64,000 nucleotides of DNA from NCBI GenBank assembly GCA_964645405.1, contig CAZYCA010000006.1:1-64000 (forward strand). The letters run 5' to 3'. The stretch is from JAMWDF01 sp964645405 (GTDB lineage Bacteria; Ratteibacteria; UBA8468; B48-G9; DSTR01). A program made the translations under genes and the position numbers. Shown here in pieces: positions 24,278 to 33,039 of the stretch (positions are counted from its first letter, which is position 1; each line of letters opens with the position of its first letter). Under the pieces are notes generated by a model. That model made no database searches, had not been told where the DNA came from, and saw only the letters and a program-made list of their open reading frames with translations.

Positions 24278-24748
24278 ATGGAAAGGAAGGTGGTGTTGCT
24301 TTTGGCATCAGTGTCGGTCCTGGGACTGGCACTTACGGGCTGTGTTTCCAGCACAGGTGGTGGTGTTTATTCCCGGGAACAGACCAGGACAGAACTCAGT
24401 GTTCGGGAAGGAGTGGTAACAGCAGTCAGTGAAGTACAGATTGAGGGCACACCTGGTGTGGTGGGAGCAGTAACCGGCGGGGTCACAGGAGGGCTATTAG
24501 GCAGAACCATAGGTAAAGGTACCGGTAAGGACGTAGCCACAGCTGCCGGAGCAGCGGGTGGTGCTTTAGCTGGAGCCGCGGTGGAGAAGGCAGTTACCAA
24601 AAGAAACGGCTGGGAGATTACTGTTAAACTGGATAACGGTCAGACTATTGCTGTGGTCCAGGAAAAACAACCAGGAGAAGTTTTTGCGGTAGGGGATAGA
24701 GTCCGGGTTTTGAAGGATGCCAGCGGTGTCACCAGAGTAAGAAAATGA
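24278..24748 (+). CDS. Outer-membrane lipoprotein of the SlyB/Pcp (17-kDa antigen) type
   Basis: A 156-residue lipoprotein. The signal peptide ends in the lipobox LTGC with lipidated C22. The middle (VVGAVTGGVTGGLLGRTIG and AAGAAGGALAGAAVEKAV) is a glycine-zipper double helix like the Rickettsia 17-kDa antigen/SlyB family, which is thought to sit in the outer membrane. The C-terminal ~50 residues (NGWEITVKLDNGQTIAVVQE) form a small beta domain found in this family. AAAGGAGGA precedes the ATG. It supports a diderm envelope. The 3' end overlaps by one start-stop unit with the next gene's alternative ATG. Confidence 0.85.
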   Translation: MERKVVLLLASVSVLGLALTGCVSSTGGGVYSREQTRTELSVREGVVTAVSEVQIEGTPGVVGAVTGGVTGGLLGRTIGKGTGKDVATAAGAAGGALAGAAVEKAVTKRNGWEITVKLDNGQTIAVVQEKQPGEVFAVGDRVRVLKDASGVTRVRK

Positions 24749-24759
24749 AAGGAGTGGAA

Positions 24760-25911
24760 ATGACTGCCGAAAGAAGAATTGTTGCCAGCCAGCCTTCATT
24801 CTTAATAGAGAATGAGGAAATAGAAGCCTATATTACAGAATCTGGTGGACACCTGGCGCCGGTTATTTTTGACCGCAAACGGAGGAAACTGCAGCCTTTT
24901 TATGTTGCTCCCTGGGCAGAAGAAAACTGGCCTGACCAGCCGAAAATTCTGCAGGTTCTCAGGGGAGACTTCTTTTGTTTTCCTTTTGGCGGTAATGACA
25001 AACCCTACCGGGGAGAAAAGCATCCTGTTCATGGTGAGACAGCCAACGGGCGGTGGTCCTTTCTGGAGAAATCTTCTTCCGGGGACCAGACCGTTTTACA
25101 GCTGGAGATGAAAACCACTATCCGGCCAGGCAGAATAATCAAGATAATCCGGCTGCTGGATAAACACCAGGTTGTATATTGCCGGCATTTTTTAACTGGC
25201 TACCAGGGACCGATGTGCTTTGGTCATCATGCCATCATAAGATTTCCTGATAAGCCCGGAAGTGGTATCTTTTCTTGCAGCAGGTTTGTCTTCGGTCAGG
25301 TAGCACCTTTACCTGTGGAAAACCCGGAAACAGGTGGTTATTCTCTTTTGAAACCTGGCGCCAGGTTTTCCTCTCTTTTTAAGGTGCCACTTGTCAACGG
25401 AGAAAAAACTGACCTTTCTCTTTATCCTGCCAGGCGAGGATTTGAGGATATCGTTAGTTTAGTCAGCGACCCTTCTTTACCTTTTGCCTGGTCAGCAGTT
25501 TCTTTTCCGCAGGAAAGATACCTCTGGTTTGGAATTAAGGATCCGAAGCAACTTAGCTGTACCTTACTGTGGATGTCCAACGGTGGCCGGCATTACCCAC
25601 CATGGAATGGTCGTAATGTAAACACCATGGGGATAGAAGAAGTGACCAGTTACTTTCATTATGGTTTGAAAGATTCAGCAGCTCCCAATCCCTTTTCCCG
25701 CCAGGGGATCAAAACCTGTGTTCATCTGCAGCCAGATAAGCCGGTAACCATTTCTTACCTGATGGGGTGTGTTCCTGTCCCGGCAAAATTTGGACGGCTG
25801 AAAGATATTAAACCTGACAGACAGGGTAAAACAGCAATCCTGGTAGGGGAAAATAGCAGGGTTCAGACACCGCTGGACTGGGATTGGCTCTTTCCCGGTA
25901 AAGGGTTATGA
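24760..25911 (+). CDS. Mutarotase-like (aldose 1-epimerase-fold) hypothetical protein
   Basis: A 383-residue cytoplasmic protein made almost only of beta strands. GGHLAPVIFDR near the start, then FCFPFGGNDKPYRGEKHPVHGETANGRW are the regions I would align to the galactose-mutarotase-like superfold, with H in PVHGETA as the candidate catalytic or sugar-contacting residue. Family unknown; sugar binding or epimerisation is a fair guess given the glycan context. Start: ATG 24760 has AAAGGAG five bases upstream, while the earlier ATG at 24745 overlaps the lipoprotein stop and has no such site. The 3' end overlaps the convergent beta-helix gene by 49 bases, a long antiparallel overlap. Confidence 0.65.
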   Translation: MTAERRIVASQPSFLIENEEIEAYITESGGHLAPVIFDRKRRKLQPFYVAPWAEENWPDQPKILQVLRGDFFCFPFGGNDKPYRGEKHPVHGETANGRWSFLEKSSSGDQTVLQLEMKTTIRPGRIIKIIRLLDKHQVVYCRHFLTGYQGPMCFGHHAIIRFPDKPGSGIFSCSRFVFGQVAPLPVENPETGGYSLLKPGARFSSLFKVPLVNGEKTDLSLYPARRGFEDIVSLVSDPSLPFAWSAVSFPQERYLWFGIKDPKQLSCTLLWMSNGGRHYPPWNGRNVNTMGIEEVTSYFHYGLKDSAAPNPFSRQGIKTCVHLQPDKPVTISYLMGCVPVPAKFGRLKDIKPDRQGKTAILVGENSRVQTPLDWDWLFPGKGL

Positions 25912-27563
25912 GTAGCCCAATATTCCAGATATTTCTTCATTAAGGTCAGAGAACAACCAGTTTCCGGGGATATCTTTTCCGGTAATCTACCCTGCAGGAA
26001 AGAAGCAGTCCAGTCCTGCAGTCCGGTACCGCAACTTTCTGCTACCTGTCTTTTCTCTGCCTCCGGAAACCACTCCTTAAAACTTAATCTTTTCCAGGGA
26101 TAATGAGCCGACCACTCTATCTTCTGTTCTGGACCAACCCAGACATTTTTCAGTTTTAAAGCACTGAACGGGTCTTCCAGCCGACAGTGGAAAACAGCCT
26201 CAGTTTCTGTAAACAGGCAATCACTCAGAGCCAGGCTGGTATCAGCGCTGACAAAAAAGCTCTGTCCTGGACCATGACCAATAGTGGTTACCCGGGAAAA
26301 ACTTGATGGACCATAGCAGGCAATGGCTCTGATATTTTTCAGGCCAGAAGCAGGTGTGTTAATTATCAGAATATCCTCACCTTTAGTATTACCTGCAGAA
26401 ATCTGGGTGGGGTTGTTGATAAAAATCGCACACGATAGCTGGTGGTAAGCTTTTCCCTGGATGAGAAAACCAACAGAGCGGCTATGGGCGATAATGACAT
26501 TGCGGGTAATAGAAAATCCTTTTTCATTAACATTGGCAATACCATTATCGCAGTATTCATAGGTGGCGCCATCCAGAACTGTCTCGCAGGCATCATGGGC
26601 ACTGAAACCTTCATCCCCGCATTCCCGGGCATCACAGTTATAAAATTCCGCATGGGTGACATGACCGTGGATGTTAAAACCATCGTTATAAACATGTTGG
26701 ACTTTTAAGTTACGCACAACAACATATGCTGTTTCTCCACCCATCTGTACTCCATTGGGCCGCACGATAGCCTCTATCTTCAAATCCTCCAGTTTTTTCC
26801 CGGCCGGGACTTTGTAATACATAACTTTACTTTCCTGGCACCACTGGCCTGGTTTTAATCTTTCCTTAGCTAGTACCAGAGATACCGGTTCGCCATTAAT
26901 TTTCACCCAGACAGGGTTTTTAAGGCCATCATACCGCCTTAAAGCAGGATTGGTGGAAGAAGCAACTTTCCAGCCGCCTGGTTCCAGCTGCACACACCTA
27001 CCATCAGGCTGGCCAACTTCAAAAGAAAACTCTTCTATTTTTTTCCCTGCTGGTAGCCAGAAGTGTAACCGGTTAGCTTCCTCTGGTGAAAAACAGATTT
27101 CTCCTGGCTGCAAACAATCAACATTTCTGGTGACAAAAACCATTTTTCCATCCACCAGGAGAAAAACATGGGAGACTAAATCCTCTCTCGCGACTAGCCC
27201 ATCTTTCCATTCTTTCCAGCCATCAGCCGGACAGACTTCTGCTCCACTTAAGGTAGCACCATGGCCATCAAGGATCAAGGGCTTTCCTGGTTGACCACCT
27301 TTCAATCCATAAAAATCAGCCATCTGTCTGTAAAGTTGACCGGTGGGAATAAGATGCACAGTATCCCCGGGTTCAGCCATTCTTAAAGCCCGGGTAATGG
27401 TAGCCAGCGGTCCTTGTTTACCTTCTACCTTTGGACTTAGCCCGGAGTAACTATCATTCCCCACCACATTGTCCACATAAAGATCTTTTCCTTTCGCCAG
27501 GTGGGAGAAAGCAAGAAAAAAGGAGAAAAACAAACTTACAGCCAGTAATTTCCTCTCAGCCAT
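25863..27563 (-). CDS. Secreted right-handed beta-helix protein (pectate-lyase-like)
   Basis: Read from 27563 it has 566 residues. AAAGGAGGA six bases before this ATG, followed directly by the signal peptide MAERKLLAVSLFFSFFLAF, decides the start. The mature protein opens with DLYVDNVVGNDSYSGLSP and then ATITRALRMAEPGDTVHL, the usual opening of exported parallel beta-helix proteins. The middle repeats short strands rich in Asn/His/Gly (NLKVQHVYNDGFNIHGHV, FYNCDARECGDEGFSA), as the coils of a helix do. Polysaccharide lyases and hydrolases of several families share this fold, so the exact activity is open. It is the last gene of the eight-gene sugar operon, 44 bases after the Gfo/Idh/MocA gene. 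Confidence 0.8.
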   Translation of the reverse strand: MAERKLLAVSLFFSFFLAFSHLAKGKDLYVDNVVGNDSYSGLSPKVEGKQGPLATITRALRMAEPGDTVHLIPTGQLYRQMADFYGLKGGQPGKPLILDGHGATLSGAEVCPADGWKEWKDGLVAREDLVSHVFLLVDGKMVFVTRNVDCLQPGEICFSPEEANRLHFWLPAGKKIEEFSFEVGQPDGRCVQLEPGGWKVASSTNPALRRYDGLKNPVWVKINGEPVSLVLAKERLKPGQWCQESKVMYYKVPAGKKLEDLKIEAIVRPNGVQMGGETAYVVVRNLKVQHVYNDGFNIHGHVTHAEFYNCDARECGDEGFSAHDACETVLDGATYEYCDNGIANVNEKGFSITRNVIIAHSRSVGFLIQGKAYHQLSCAIFINNPTQISAGNTKGEDILIINTPASGLKNIRAIACYGPSSFSRVTTIGHGPGQSFFVSADTSLALSDCLFTETEAVFHCRLEDPFSALKLKNVWVGPEQKIEWSAHYPWKRLSFKEWFPEAEKRQVAESCGTGLQDWTASFLQGRLPEKISPETGCSLTLMKKYLEYWATHNPLPGKSQSQSSGV

Positions 27564-27607
27564 ACTGAATCCTCCTTTTATCAGCAGAAAAAACCTTCTT
27601 CCAGAAC

Positions 27608-28672
27608 TCAACTTTCTGTATAGTCCACTCTAAGTCTGGGAAAACCAGGACTAATTGCAGATTCTTCCGCGGTGAGACAGACACAGTGGGTTCGCCAGGC
27701 ATCCTCAGTACTTTGATGATGTGGTTTCCCTTCGGCACAGGCGCGCAGAAAAGATAATCTGTTTCTGGTGATATCATGGTGGCTGTTGGTTCCCCGAAAA
27801 TCTTCTATGCGCTTGAACATCACCCTTTTGCCGATAGTGCCGGAGGGATAATTTTCCAGTCGGGTCACCAGAAGCTCTTCCCTGATACAGTCAAAGCGCA
27901 ATGACCCTTCTGTCCCGGTGAAAACAAAAAACATGTCGTGTCCTTTTGTGGCATACTCCTGTATTCTGGCGTCCTGACAGCTTAAGGTATGACTGGCAGT
28001 GATGGTGGCAATCAGCCCGCTTTCAAAAAAAAGGACAGAGAAAACATTATCCGGAAAATCTGGCCGGTACTGGGGAAGAGTATTGGGCATCTTAAAACTC
28101 TGTACTTCTTGCACTTCCCCCAGAAGAAACCGGAGATAATCCACTTCATGACAGACTTCCATGAAGAAAAGCCCACCACTTTTTTCTTTATCTAATCTCC
28201 AGATGCCGTTACCTTCCAGTAGCCAGCTACCGCGATGGTGAACAAATTCAATTCCCTGGAGTTTTCCAATTTCTCCTGAATCTATAATTTCCTTAACACG
28301 GACCATTCCTGAAGAAACCCGCAACTCAAAGTCTATTGCCAGCTGTCTTCCTGTTTTCCTCTGGACTGCTAAAAGTTTATTTATCTCCTGCCTGTTAACA
28401 CCCATCGGTTTTTCCAGAAAAACATCTTTCCCTTTCTCCAGGAAAAGGCAGGCCATTTCGCAGTGATACTGGTTAGGAGTGGAGATAACTACCACATCAA
28501 TCTCCGGGTCTTCCGCCAGATTTTTCCAGTCAGTGAAAGCCTTCACTTCAGGATACTGGCGGATATAGTCAGCCAGTTTTTTTTCATTTACATCGCAGAC
28601 AGCTACAGGTTGAGAAAATTCTGTTGCATCGTGAAAAAGCCAGCCAATATAACCCACTTTTACCCTTTTCAT
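27608..28672 (-). CDS. Gfo/Idh/MocA family NAD(P)-dependent oxidoreductase
   Basis: A 354-residue protein with an N-terminal Rossmann fold (VKVGYIGWLFHDA) and the family signature FLEKPMGVN, whose Lys is the catalytic/cofactor-side residue. The C-terminal substrate domain includes GGLFFMEVCHEVDYLRFLLGE, where the H replaces or mimics the usual catalytic His/Asp pair position. The first GxGxxG is degenerate (GYIGWL). Such enzymes oxidise or reduce sugars, inositols or sugar acids, or act in NAD-dependent glycoside cleavage. With GH4, the bicupin and the beta-helix protein in the same run it probably handles a released monosaccharide or uronate. Confidence 0.87.
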   Translation of the reverse strand: MKRVKVGYIGWLFHDATEFSQPVAVCDVNEKKLADYIRQYPEVKAFTDWKNLAEDPEIDVVVISTPNQYHCEMACLFLEKGKDVFLEKPMGVNRQEINKLLAVQRKTGRQLAIDFELRVSSGMVRVKEIIDSGEIGKLQGIEFVHHRGSWLLEGNGIWRLDKEKSGGLFFMEVCHEVDYLRFLLGEVQEVQSFKMPNTLPQYRPDFPDNVFSVLFFESGLIATITASHTLSCQDARIQEYATKGHDMFFVFTGTEGSLRFDCIREELLVTRLENYPSGTIGKRVMFKRIEDFRGTNSHHDITRNRLSFLRACAEGKPHHQSTEDAWRTHCVCLTAEESAISPGFPRLRVDYTES

Positions 28673-28708
28673 TTTTCCCCCGTTTTTTCTGCCTTTGCTG
28701 ATAACTGT

Positions 28709-29617
28709 CTAAGATTTTACCCCGGGCTGCTCTTTCAGGGAAAGACGGGCTAAAACTGCACCAGCACTCACCAGAAGACTGGCGAAAAAAATTTGCCAGC
28801 CAGGTCTGATTCCGAGGTAGGCACAGGAAATCAGCGTGGAAAGTACCGGCACAAAATAGGAAAATCCAGCCAGAAGAACAAAATTTCCATGTCGGAGACC
28901 AAGTTCCCAGAGGCTATAACCTGAGATGGTGGGAAAAACGACCATGAAGGAAAGTTCTGACCATGCCTGCCAGCTCCAGGAACTTGTTTCCGGGTGAAAA
29001 AAACGGATGATACCCAGAACAAGACCACTGGCTAAAAGATAAAGAGGTAATCCACCGAAATTCTGGCTGAACCTGCGAGTGACTACCGAATATAATCCCC
29101 AGCTTATCCCGGCTCCTAAACCGAAAAAAAAAGGAAGACCCTGAGAAGTAAAAACAAAGAAAAGATTTTTCCAGGTAGCCTTACTGGTAGCAGTGACAGC
29201 AACAAGTGTCCCGGATGTTGCTGCCACCAACCCGGGGAAAATAAGCCAGCTGGCCTGGTAGCCTAAAAACAGAAGGGAAAAGATAATCATGAAAGTTGGC
29301 CAGAGGTAATTAAGCAAAGCTACAGTCAGAACAGCGAGATGGGAACTTGCCAGTCCCACCCCGCTATAAAGAAAGACCATGTAAGCAACAAAGAGTAAAC
29401 CACAGCCAGCCATTTGCCGCAGTCTGGTGAAGGTGATTTTTCCGCTGGTTTTTTTCCGCAACTGAAAGAAACCAAGGAGAGAACCTGCCAGCAGGAAAGT
29501 TAAACTACTGCCAGTAAACACGCCTAATTTCTGCATCAGGGAACGGGAAATACCGATAGACATGGACCAGAAAAAAAGAGCCAGAAATCCGCAGACGGTG
29601 CCGAAAAAAGAACTCAT
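28709..29617 (-). CDS. EamA/DMT exporter, YddG-like
   Basis: A 302-residue protein with ten hydrophobic helices in two EamA repeats. VALLNYLWPTFMIIFSLLFLG, then FFGLGAGISWGLYSVVTRRF and GLRHGNFVLLAGFSYFVPVLS closely recall E. coli YddG (an aromatic amino acid exporter), including NYLWP and HGN. In the sugar-operon setting it might export another small metabolite. Its ATG follows immediately after the TAA of the bicupin gene, so translation is probably linked. The Gfo/Idh/MocA gene follows 36 bases later. Confidence 0.83.
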   Translation of the reverse strand: MSSFFGTVCGFLALFFWSMSIGISRSLMQKLGVFTGSSLTFLLAGSLLGFFQLRKKTSGKITFTRLRQMAGCGLLFVAYMVFLYSGVGLASSHLAVLTVALLNYLWPTFMIIFSLLFLGYQASWLIFPGLVAATSGTLVAVTATSKATWKNLFFVFTSQGLPFFFGLGAGISWGLYSVVTRRFSQNFGGLPLYLLASGLVLGIIRFFHPETSSWSWQAWSELSFMVVFPTISGYSLWELGLRHGNFVLLAGFSYFVPVLSTLISCAYLGIRPGWQIFFASLLVSAGAVLARLSLKEQPGVKS

Positions 29618-30262
29618 TTAAGTCCTTTCCTTTACTGGTTCAGCCTTTCCGTGAGTACCTTCCCACAGATGCCCCGGTCTTTTCTTCCCTTCTAACGGAC
29701 CGGTGACCCAGGCCAGGGTTGCACTTTCGTCATAGATGAGACTGACAATATCGTGGTGCCAGCCGCGTCCGGTGATGACACAATCACCGGGTTTGACCTG
29801 GTAGAACTTTCCTTCTGTGACAACCTGGCACCTGCCGTTTAAGACAAACCAGTAGCAATTGCAGTCATGATAGTGGTTATCAAAGGTGGTGGTTTTCCAG
29901 TACTGGTAAGGGGAATCATCAGCAGGCGGCTTTCCGTTTCTCACGGTGAAAATGCCAGCCCCGGAAAGATAAGACCAGTCTCCTGTCAGGTGCAGAAACA
30001 GGGAAAAACCAGCTATACTTTTAACCTTTACCTGTCCAGTCCCGGGAGTATTCAGAAAAAAACTGTTACCTTCTGTCATCCTGGCTGCTGCCGGGACTGT
30101 CTCCACCAGAATTTGTCCCTGGCAGACAAGAAACATTTCTTTCTCCTGGTTGTCAGGAAAAGACTTCTCCTGGTCCGGTTTTAAGCTAAATAACCGAGCA
30201 GTTTTCACTTCACACCAGGCAGGGAAAAATCCTTCTTCCAGAGTGATAACAGGCATTTTCAC
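29618..30262 (-). CDS. Bicupin domain protein
   Basis: A 214-residue all-beta protein with two cupin barrels. The first (about residues 20-90; EMFLVCQGQILVETVP) has lost its histidines. The second (about 130-200) keeps FDNHYHDCNCYWFVLNGR and GDCVITGRGWHHD, whose His residues form a metal site. Such cupins are often sugar-acid isomerases, mannose-6-phosphate isomerase-like or binding proteins; no specific activity can be assigned. It starts six bases after GH4 and its stop touches the YddG-like start. Confidence 0.75.
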   Translation of the reverse strand: MKMPVITLEEGFFPAWCEVKTARLFSLKPDQEKSFPDNQEKEMFLVCQGQILVETVPAAARMTEGNSFFLNTPGTGQVKVKSIAGFSLFLHLTGDWSYLSGAGIFTVRNGKPPADDSPYQYWKTTTFDNHYHDCNCYWFVLNGRCQVVTEGKFYQVKPGDCVITGRGWHHDIVSLIYDESATLAWVTGPLEGKKRPGHLWEGTHGKAEPVKERT

Positions 30263-30268
30263 TCCGTG

Positions 30269-31651
30269 TTAAAGAGACCATTTCCCGTTAAACTGAGGCA
30301 GCCACTCCTGAAAAGAGGCAAAAACATCCGCAGCAATTTTTGCTGCGATGTCAGGGTCTGGGATAAGAGGGTCACAGGAAAGAGCCTGAATTGCCAGCTC
30401 CTTATTTCCAGTCAGACCTGCTTCTACAATCATCTCCTGAACAGGGATATGCCTCATCAGATGGGTTTGAATGAAAGGTGGTAGGCAACCTACAGGTAGT
30501 GGTGTCACACCCAGCCGGTTCACCAGAGCCATAGTTTCCAGGACAGCTTCCCTGGGCAGATTATCTACCTGACCGATATTGCCGGTGTTCACCGGCGTGA
30601 GCAAATTTTCTTCAGCCCCAATAAGAGCGGCAATGATACGGCTGGCATGCTCGTGAGAATGTTTCAGAAACGGCTGTCTTTGTCCCTGGAGTAACTCCAG
30701 AGCAGCCAGGCGGCGCTTTTCATAGGTATGGATGTGGGCAAAGGTATGAGCCCGGGAATCAGGGGAATAACCCCAGCGTTGCATGGTCTCAGCATCTTTC
30801 AGGTAGCAACTGAAAAATTCAGCAGTATGTGCATCTCCAGCTGCCGGCAGGTATCCTGTTCGCAAAAACATATCAAACTTAATCCGCTGATTGGGATTAA
30901 CCCCACCACCGTTAATTAGTTCCTCTGGAATGACCCTGGGTCCTAAAGGTTTAAATCCTTCCGGGTCCTGAATGTATTCCCTGAGAAGTTTGAACCCATC
31001 ATGACCAGCCACATCCATAGTCAGAATCCAGATAAGATGGTTAATTCCAGCCATCTTCACTTTAATGTCTTTCTGCCAGTCCACGCCAAAATAGTATGCC
31101 AGGTGCAGTAAAAGTCCCTGCAGTTCATGGCACAGCCCCACACATTTCACCTTGCTTACTTTCTGCATGGTTCTGGTCAGGACAGTCATGGGATTGGAGT
31201 AATTCATAAAGAAAGCCTGGGGCGCGATTTTTTCTACGGTGCGGATGATATCTACCACCACAGGAATATTTCTCAGCGCCCGGCTCCAGCCACCAGGACC
31301 AACTGTATCGCCCACAGTATGAAAAACCCCGTATTTTCTCGGGATGCTCACATCCAGGATATTAGCCTGTTCACCGCCAGTGCTGATGGTAAGCCCCACA
31401 AAATCTGCTCCCTGCAAGGCACTTTCAAGATCAGTAGTAGCTTCTATCCTGAAACCAGCACCTAACTGGTCAGAGAATTTCTGACAGAGAGGCAGAGTAA
31501 CTTTCAAAGCATCCGGGTTGATATCCTCTAAAACAATGTGCATACCGTGCAGGCCAGGAAGACAGGCCATATCAGTAACCAGCCGGTGTGACCAGCCAAA
31601 ACTGCCGCCTCCAATCAAGACAAACTTTAAATCTTTTCCTGAATTTTTCAT
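30269..31651 (-). CDS. Glycoside hydrolase family 4 (NAD- and metal-dependent alpha-glycosidase)
   Basis: A 460-residue GH4 enzyme. The N-terminal NAD site is FVLIGGGSFGWS; N150 in NYSNPMTVLTR contacts substrate; the metal ligands are C174 in GLCHEL and H205 in GINHLIWI. GH4 enzymes cleave by transient oxidation at C3 using NAD+ and Mn2+, and can act on alpha and beta bonds. As I recall, the CHE form of the metal motif is that of alpha-glucosidase AglA of Thermotoga, while CHS marks alpha-galactosidases, so alpha-glucosidase or a related alpha-glycosidase is favoured. Cytoplasmic. Its ATG overlaps the ogt stop as ATGA. Confidence 0.88.
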   Translation of the reverse strand: MKNSGKDLKFVLIGGGSFGWSHRLVTDMACLPGLHGMHIVLEDINPDALKVTLPLCQKFSDQLGAGFRIEATTDLESALQGADFVGLTISTGGEQANILDVSIPRKYGVFHTVGDTVGPGGWSRALRNIPVVVDIIRTVEKIAPQAFFMNYSNPMTVLTRTMQKVSKVKCVGLCHELQGLLLHLAYYFGVDWQKDIKVKMAGINHLIWILTMDVAGHDGFKLLREYIQDPEGFKPLGPRVIPEELINGGGVNPNQRIKFDMFLRTGYLPAAGDAHTAEFFSCYLKDAETMQRWGYSPDSRAHTFAHIHTYEKRRLAALELLQGQRQPFLKHSHEHASRIIAALIGAEENLLTPVNTGNIGQVDNLPREAVLETMALVNRLGVTPLPVGCLPPFIQTHLMRHIPVQEMIVEAGLTGNKELAIQALSCDPLIPDPDIAAKIAADVFASFQEWLPQFNGKWSL

Positions 31652-32220
31652 CTCTCTCCTTTCCTGTTTTTGCAGTACTCTATTATACTATCAGCCGGGT
31701 TTTCTCCCCAACCTTCTATGGTGAGTAAATCCTTCTTCAAAGCCAGACCAGCAGAAAAGCCTCCCAACTGGCCATTACTCTTTATCACTCTGTGGCAGGG
31801 TATGACAATGGGAAAAGGGTTTCTGGCTAAAGCCTGGCCGACTGCCTGGCAGGCGAAAGGTTTCCCTGTCTGGCAGGCAATTTCTTTATAGGTAGCCAGT
31901 TTCCCCCAGGGAATACACGCTGTTTTTTCATAGACTGATTGCTGGAAGAACCTACTGTTTTCCAGATAAAGACAATCAAGGGAAAAACTTACTGGCTGGC
32001 CCGAGAGATAAATTTCCAGTTTATTTTTCATTTCTTTAAGCTGCAAAGATTCGCCTGCCTTCAATTCCTGGAAAAATTCTTTTGCCTGAGAAAATGCCTC
32101 CTTTAGACTTCTGCCTAAAAAAATACGTTGTAGCAGAACCGGTTCAGCCTGTTGCCAGACAACCACTACTGCAATTGTCTTGCCTGTCACTCCGAAGGAA
32201 AAGAAAGAATTACCCTTCAC
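31648..32220 (-). CDS. ogt: Methylated-DNA--protein-cysteine S-methyltransferase
   Basis: A 190-residue Ogt/Ada-C protein that removes methyl groups from O6-methylguanine by transfer to its own cysteine. The acceptor is C142 in VIPCHRVIKSNGQLGGF; the DNA-binding helix includes KTACIPWGKLATYKEIA, QAVGQALARNP. The N-terminal ribonuclease-like domain is divergent, as usual. It stands nine bases after the secreted beta-sandwich gene and is coupled to GH4 by ATGA, so it is inside a carbohydrate operon without an obvious functional link. Confidence 0.92.
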   Translation of the reverse strand: MKGNSFFSFGVTGKTIAVVVVWQQAEPVLLQRIFLGRSLKEAFSQAKEFFQELKAGESLQLKEMKNKLEIYLSGQPVSFSLDCLYLENSRFFQQSVYEKTACIPWGKLATYKEIACQTGKPFACQAVGQALARNPFPIVIPCHRVIKSNGQLGGFSAGLALKKDLLTIEGWGENPADSIIEYCKNRKGER

Positions 32221-32229
32221 CGGGAATCT

Positions 32230-33039
32230 CTAATCTGGCATCTGAGAGAATCTGATTACTGCTTCCGAAAGCATAAACCAGCGTTCAAACCAGTTGTTGA
32301 TGCTGTCTGGAGCTCCTGTATTGACAAACGAGATGGTGTTTGTACCCTTTTTCAGGACACCAGGTGGGATGGGAAAACTCTGTCTGGACCAGTTTTTCTT
32401 TACCAGACTTACCGGGCCTTCAAAAATAGTCTGATTGTTAACAAGGATGCGAATACAGGCAGCTGATACATCATGGTCACAATCCTGTCCTTCCACTTCC
32501 AGAAGGCTGCTACCATTGGCGGGGACTTCTTCCAGAGTAAACTCTGCCTCCATGTGGGAACTAAGGTGCCGGCAATTGCCTTCCACATAGATGGCCACAG
32601 CTGTCTTCGGTGGACAGTTCTCTCCATACCTTGCCGGACCAAAACCAGCATAGAGGAAAACTTCAGCATAGTTTGTATCCCGGTTGGTATTATCACAAAA
32701 GGCAACAGACTTTGTTACTGTTTCCATCACATGGCCGCCAGGCCAGACCTTTTTCAATTCTGCAGGCTGGATTAAACCTGCTTTTAAGGCAGTTTCTCCT
32801 AAAAATAAATATCCCTCTAAATATCCCTCCGGGGTGGCAGAGAAATCCTGAACAGAAAGAGTTAAACCAAAAATTTTTTGCCAGCCAATCAGAAGAAGTT
32901 GCAGTGTTTCTTCCTGCAGTTGTGTCCGGGGAGAAGAAGCAACCACCGCTTTTATCTCAGCAGGAAGAAGACTTCCTGCTTGAAGGTAATTTCCTGTAAG
33001 AAGCAAGCTGATAATGAGAAATGTAGCCAAAGCTTTCAT
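32230..33039 (-). CDS. Secreted protein with C-terminal beta-sandwich, function unknown
   Basis: A 269-residue exported protein: signal peptide MKALATFLIISLLLTGNYLQAG; an N-terminal helical part of about 90 residues; then a beta-sandwich (ACIRILVNNQTIFEGP, WSRQSFPIPPGVLKKGTN, TISFVNTG) of the kind found as sugar-binding or accessory modules in glycosidases. ATG overlaps the CE7 esterase stop (ATGA), so both are made together and may act on the same substrate outside the inner membrane. I do not recognise the N-terminal half. Confidence 0.68.
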   Translation of the reverse strand: MKALATFLIISLLLTGNYLQAGSLLPAEIKAVVASSPRTQLQEETLQLLLIGWQKIFGLTLSVQDFSATPEGYLEGYLFLGETALKAGLIQPAELKKVWPGGHVMETVTKSVAFCDNTNRDTNYAEVFLYAGFGPARYGENCPPKTAVAIYVEGNCRHLSSHMEAEFTLEEVPANGSSLLEVEGQDCDHDVSAACIRILVNNQTIFEGPVSLVKKNWSRQSFPIPPGVLKKGTNTISFVNTGAPDSINNWFERWFMLSEAVIRFSQMPD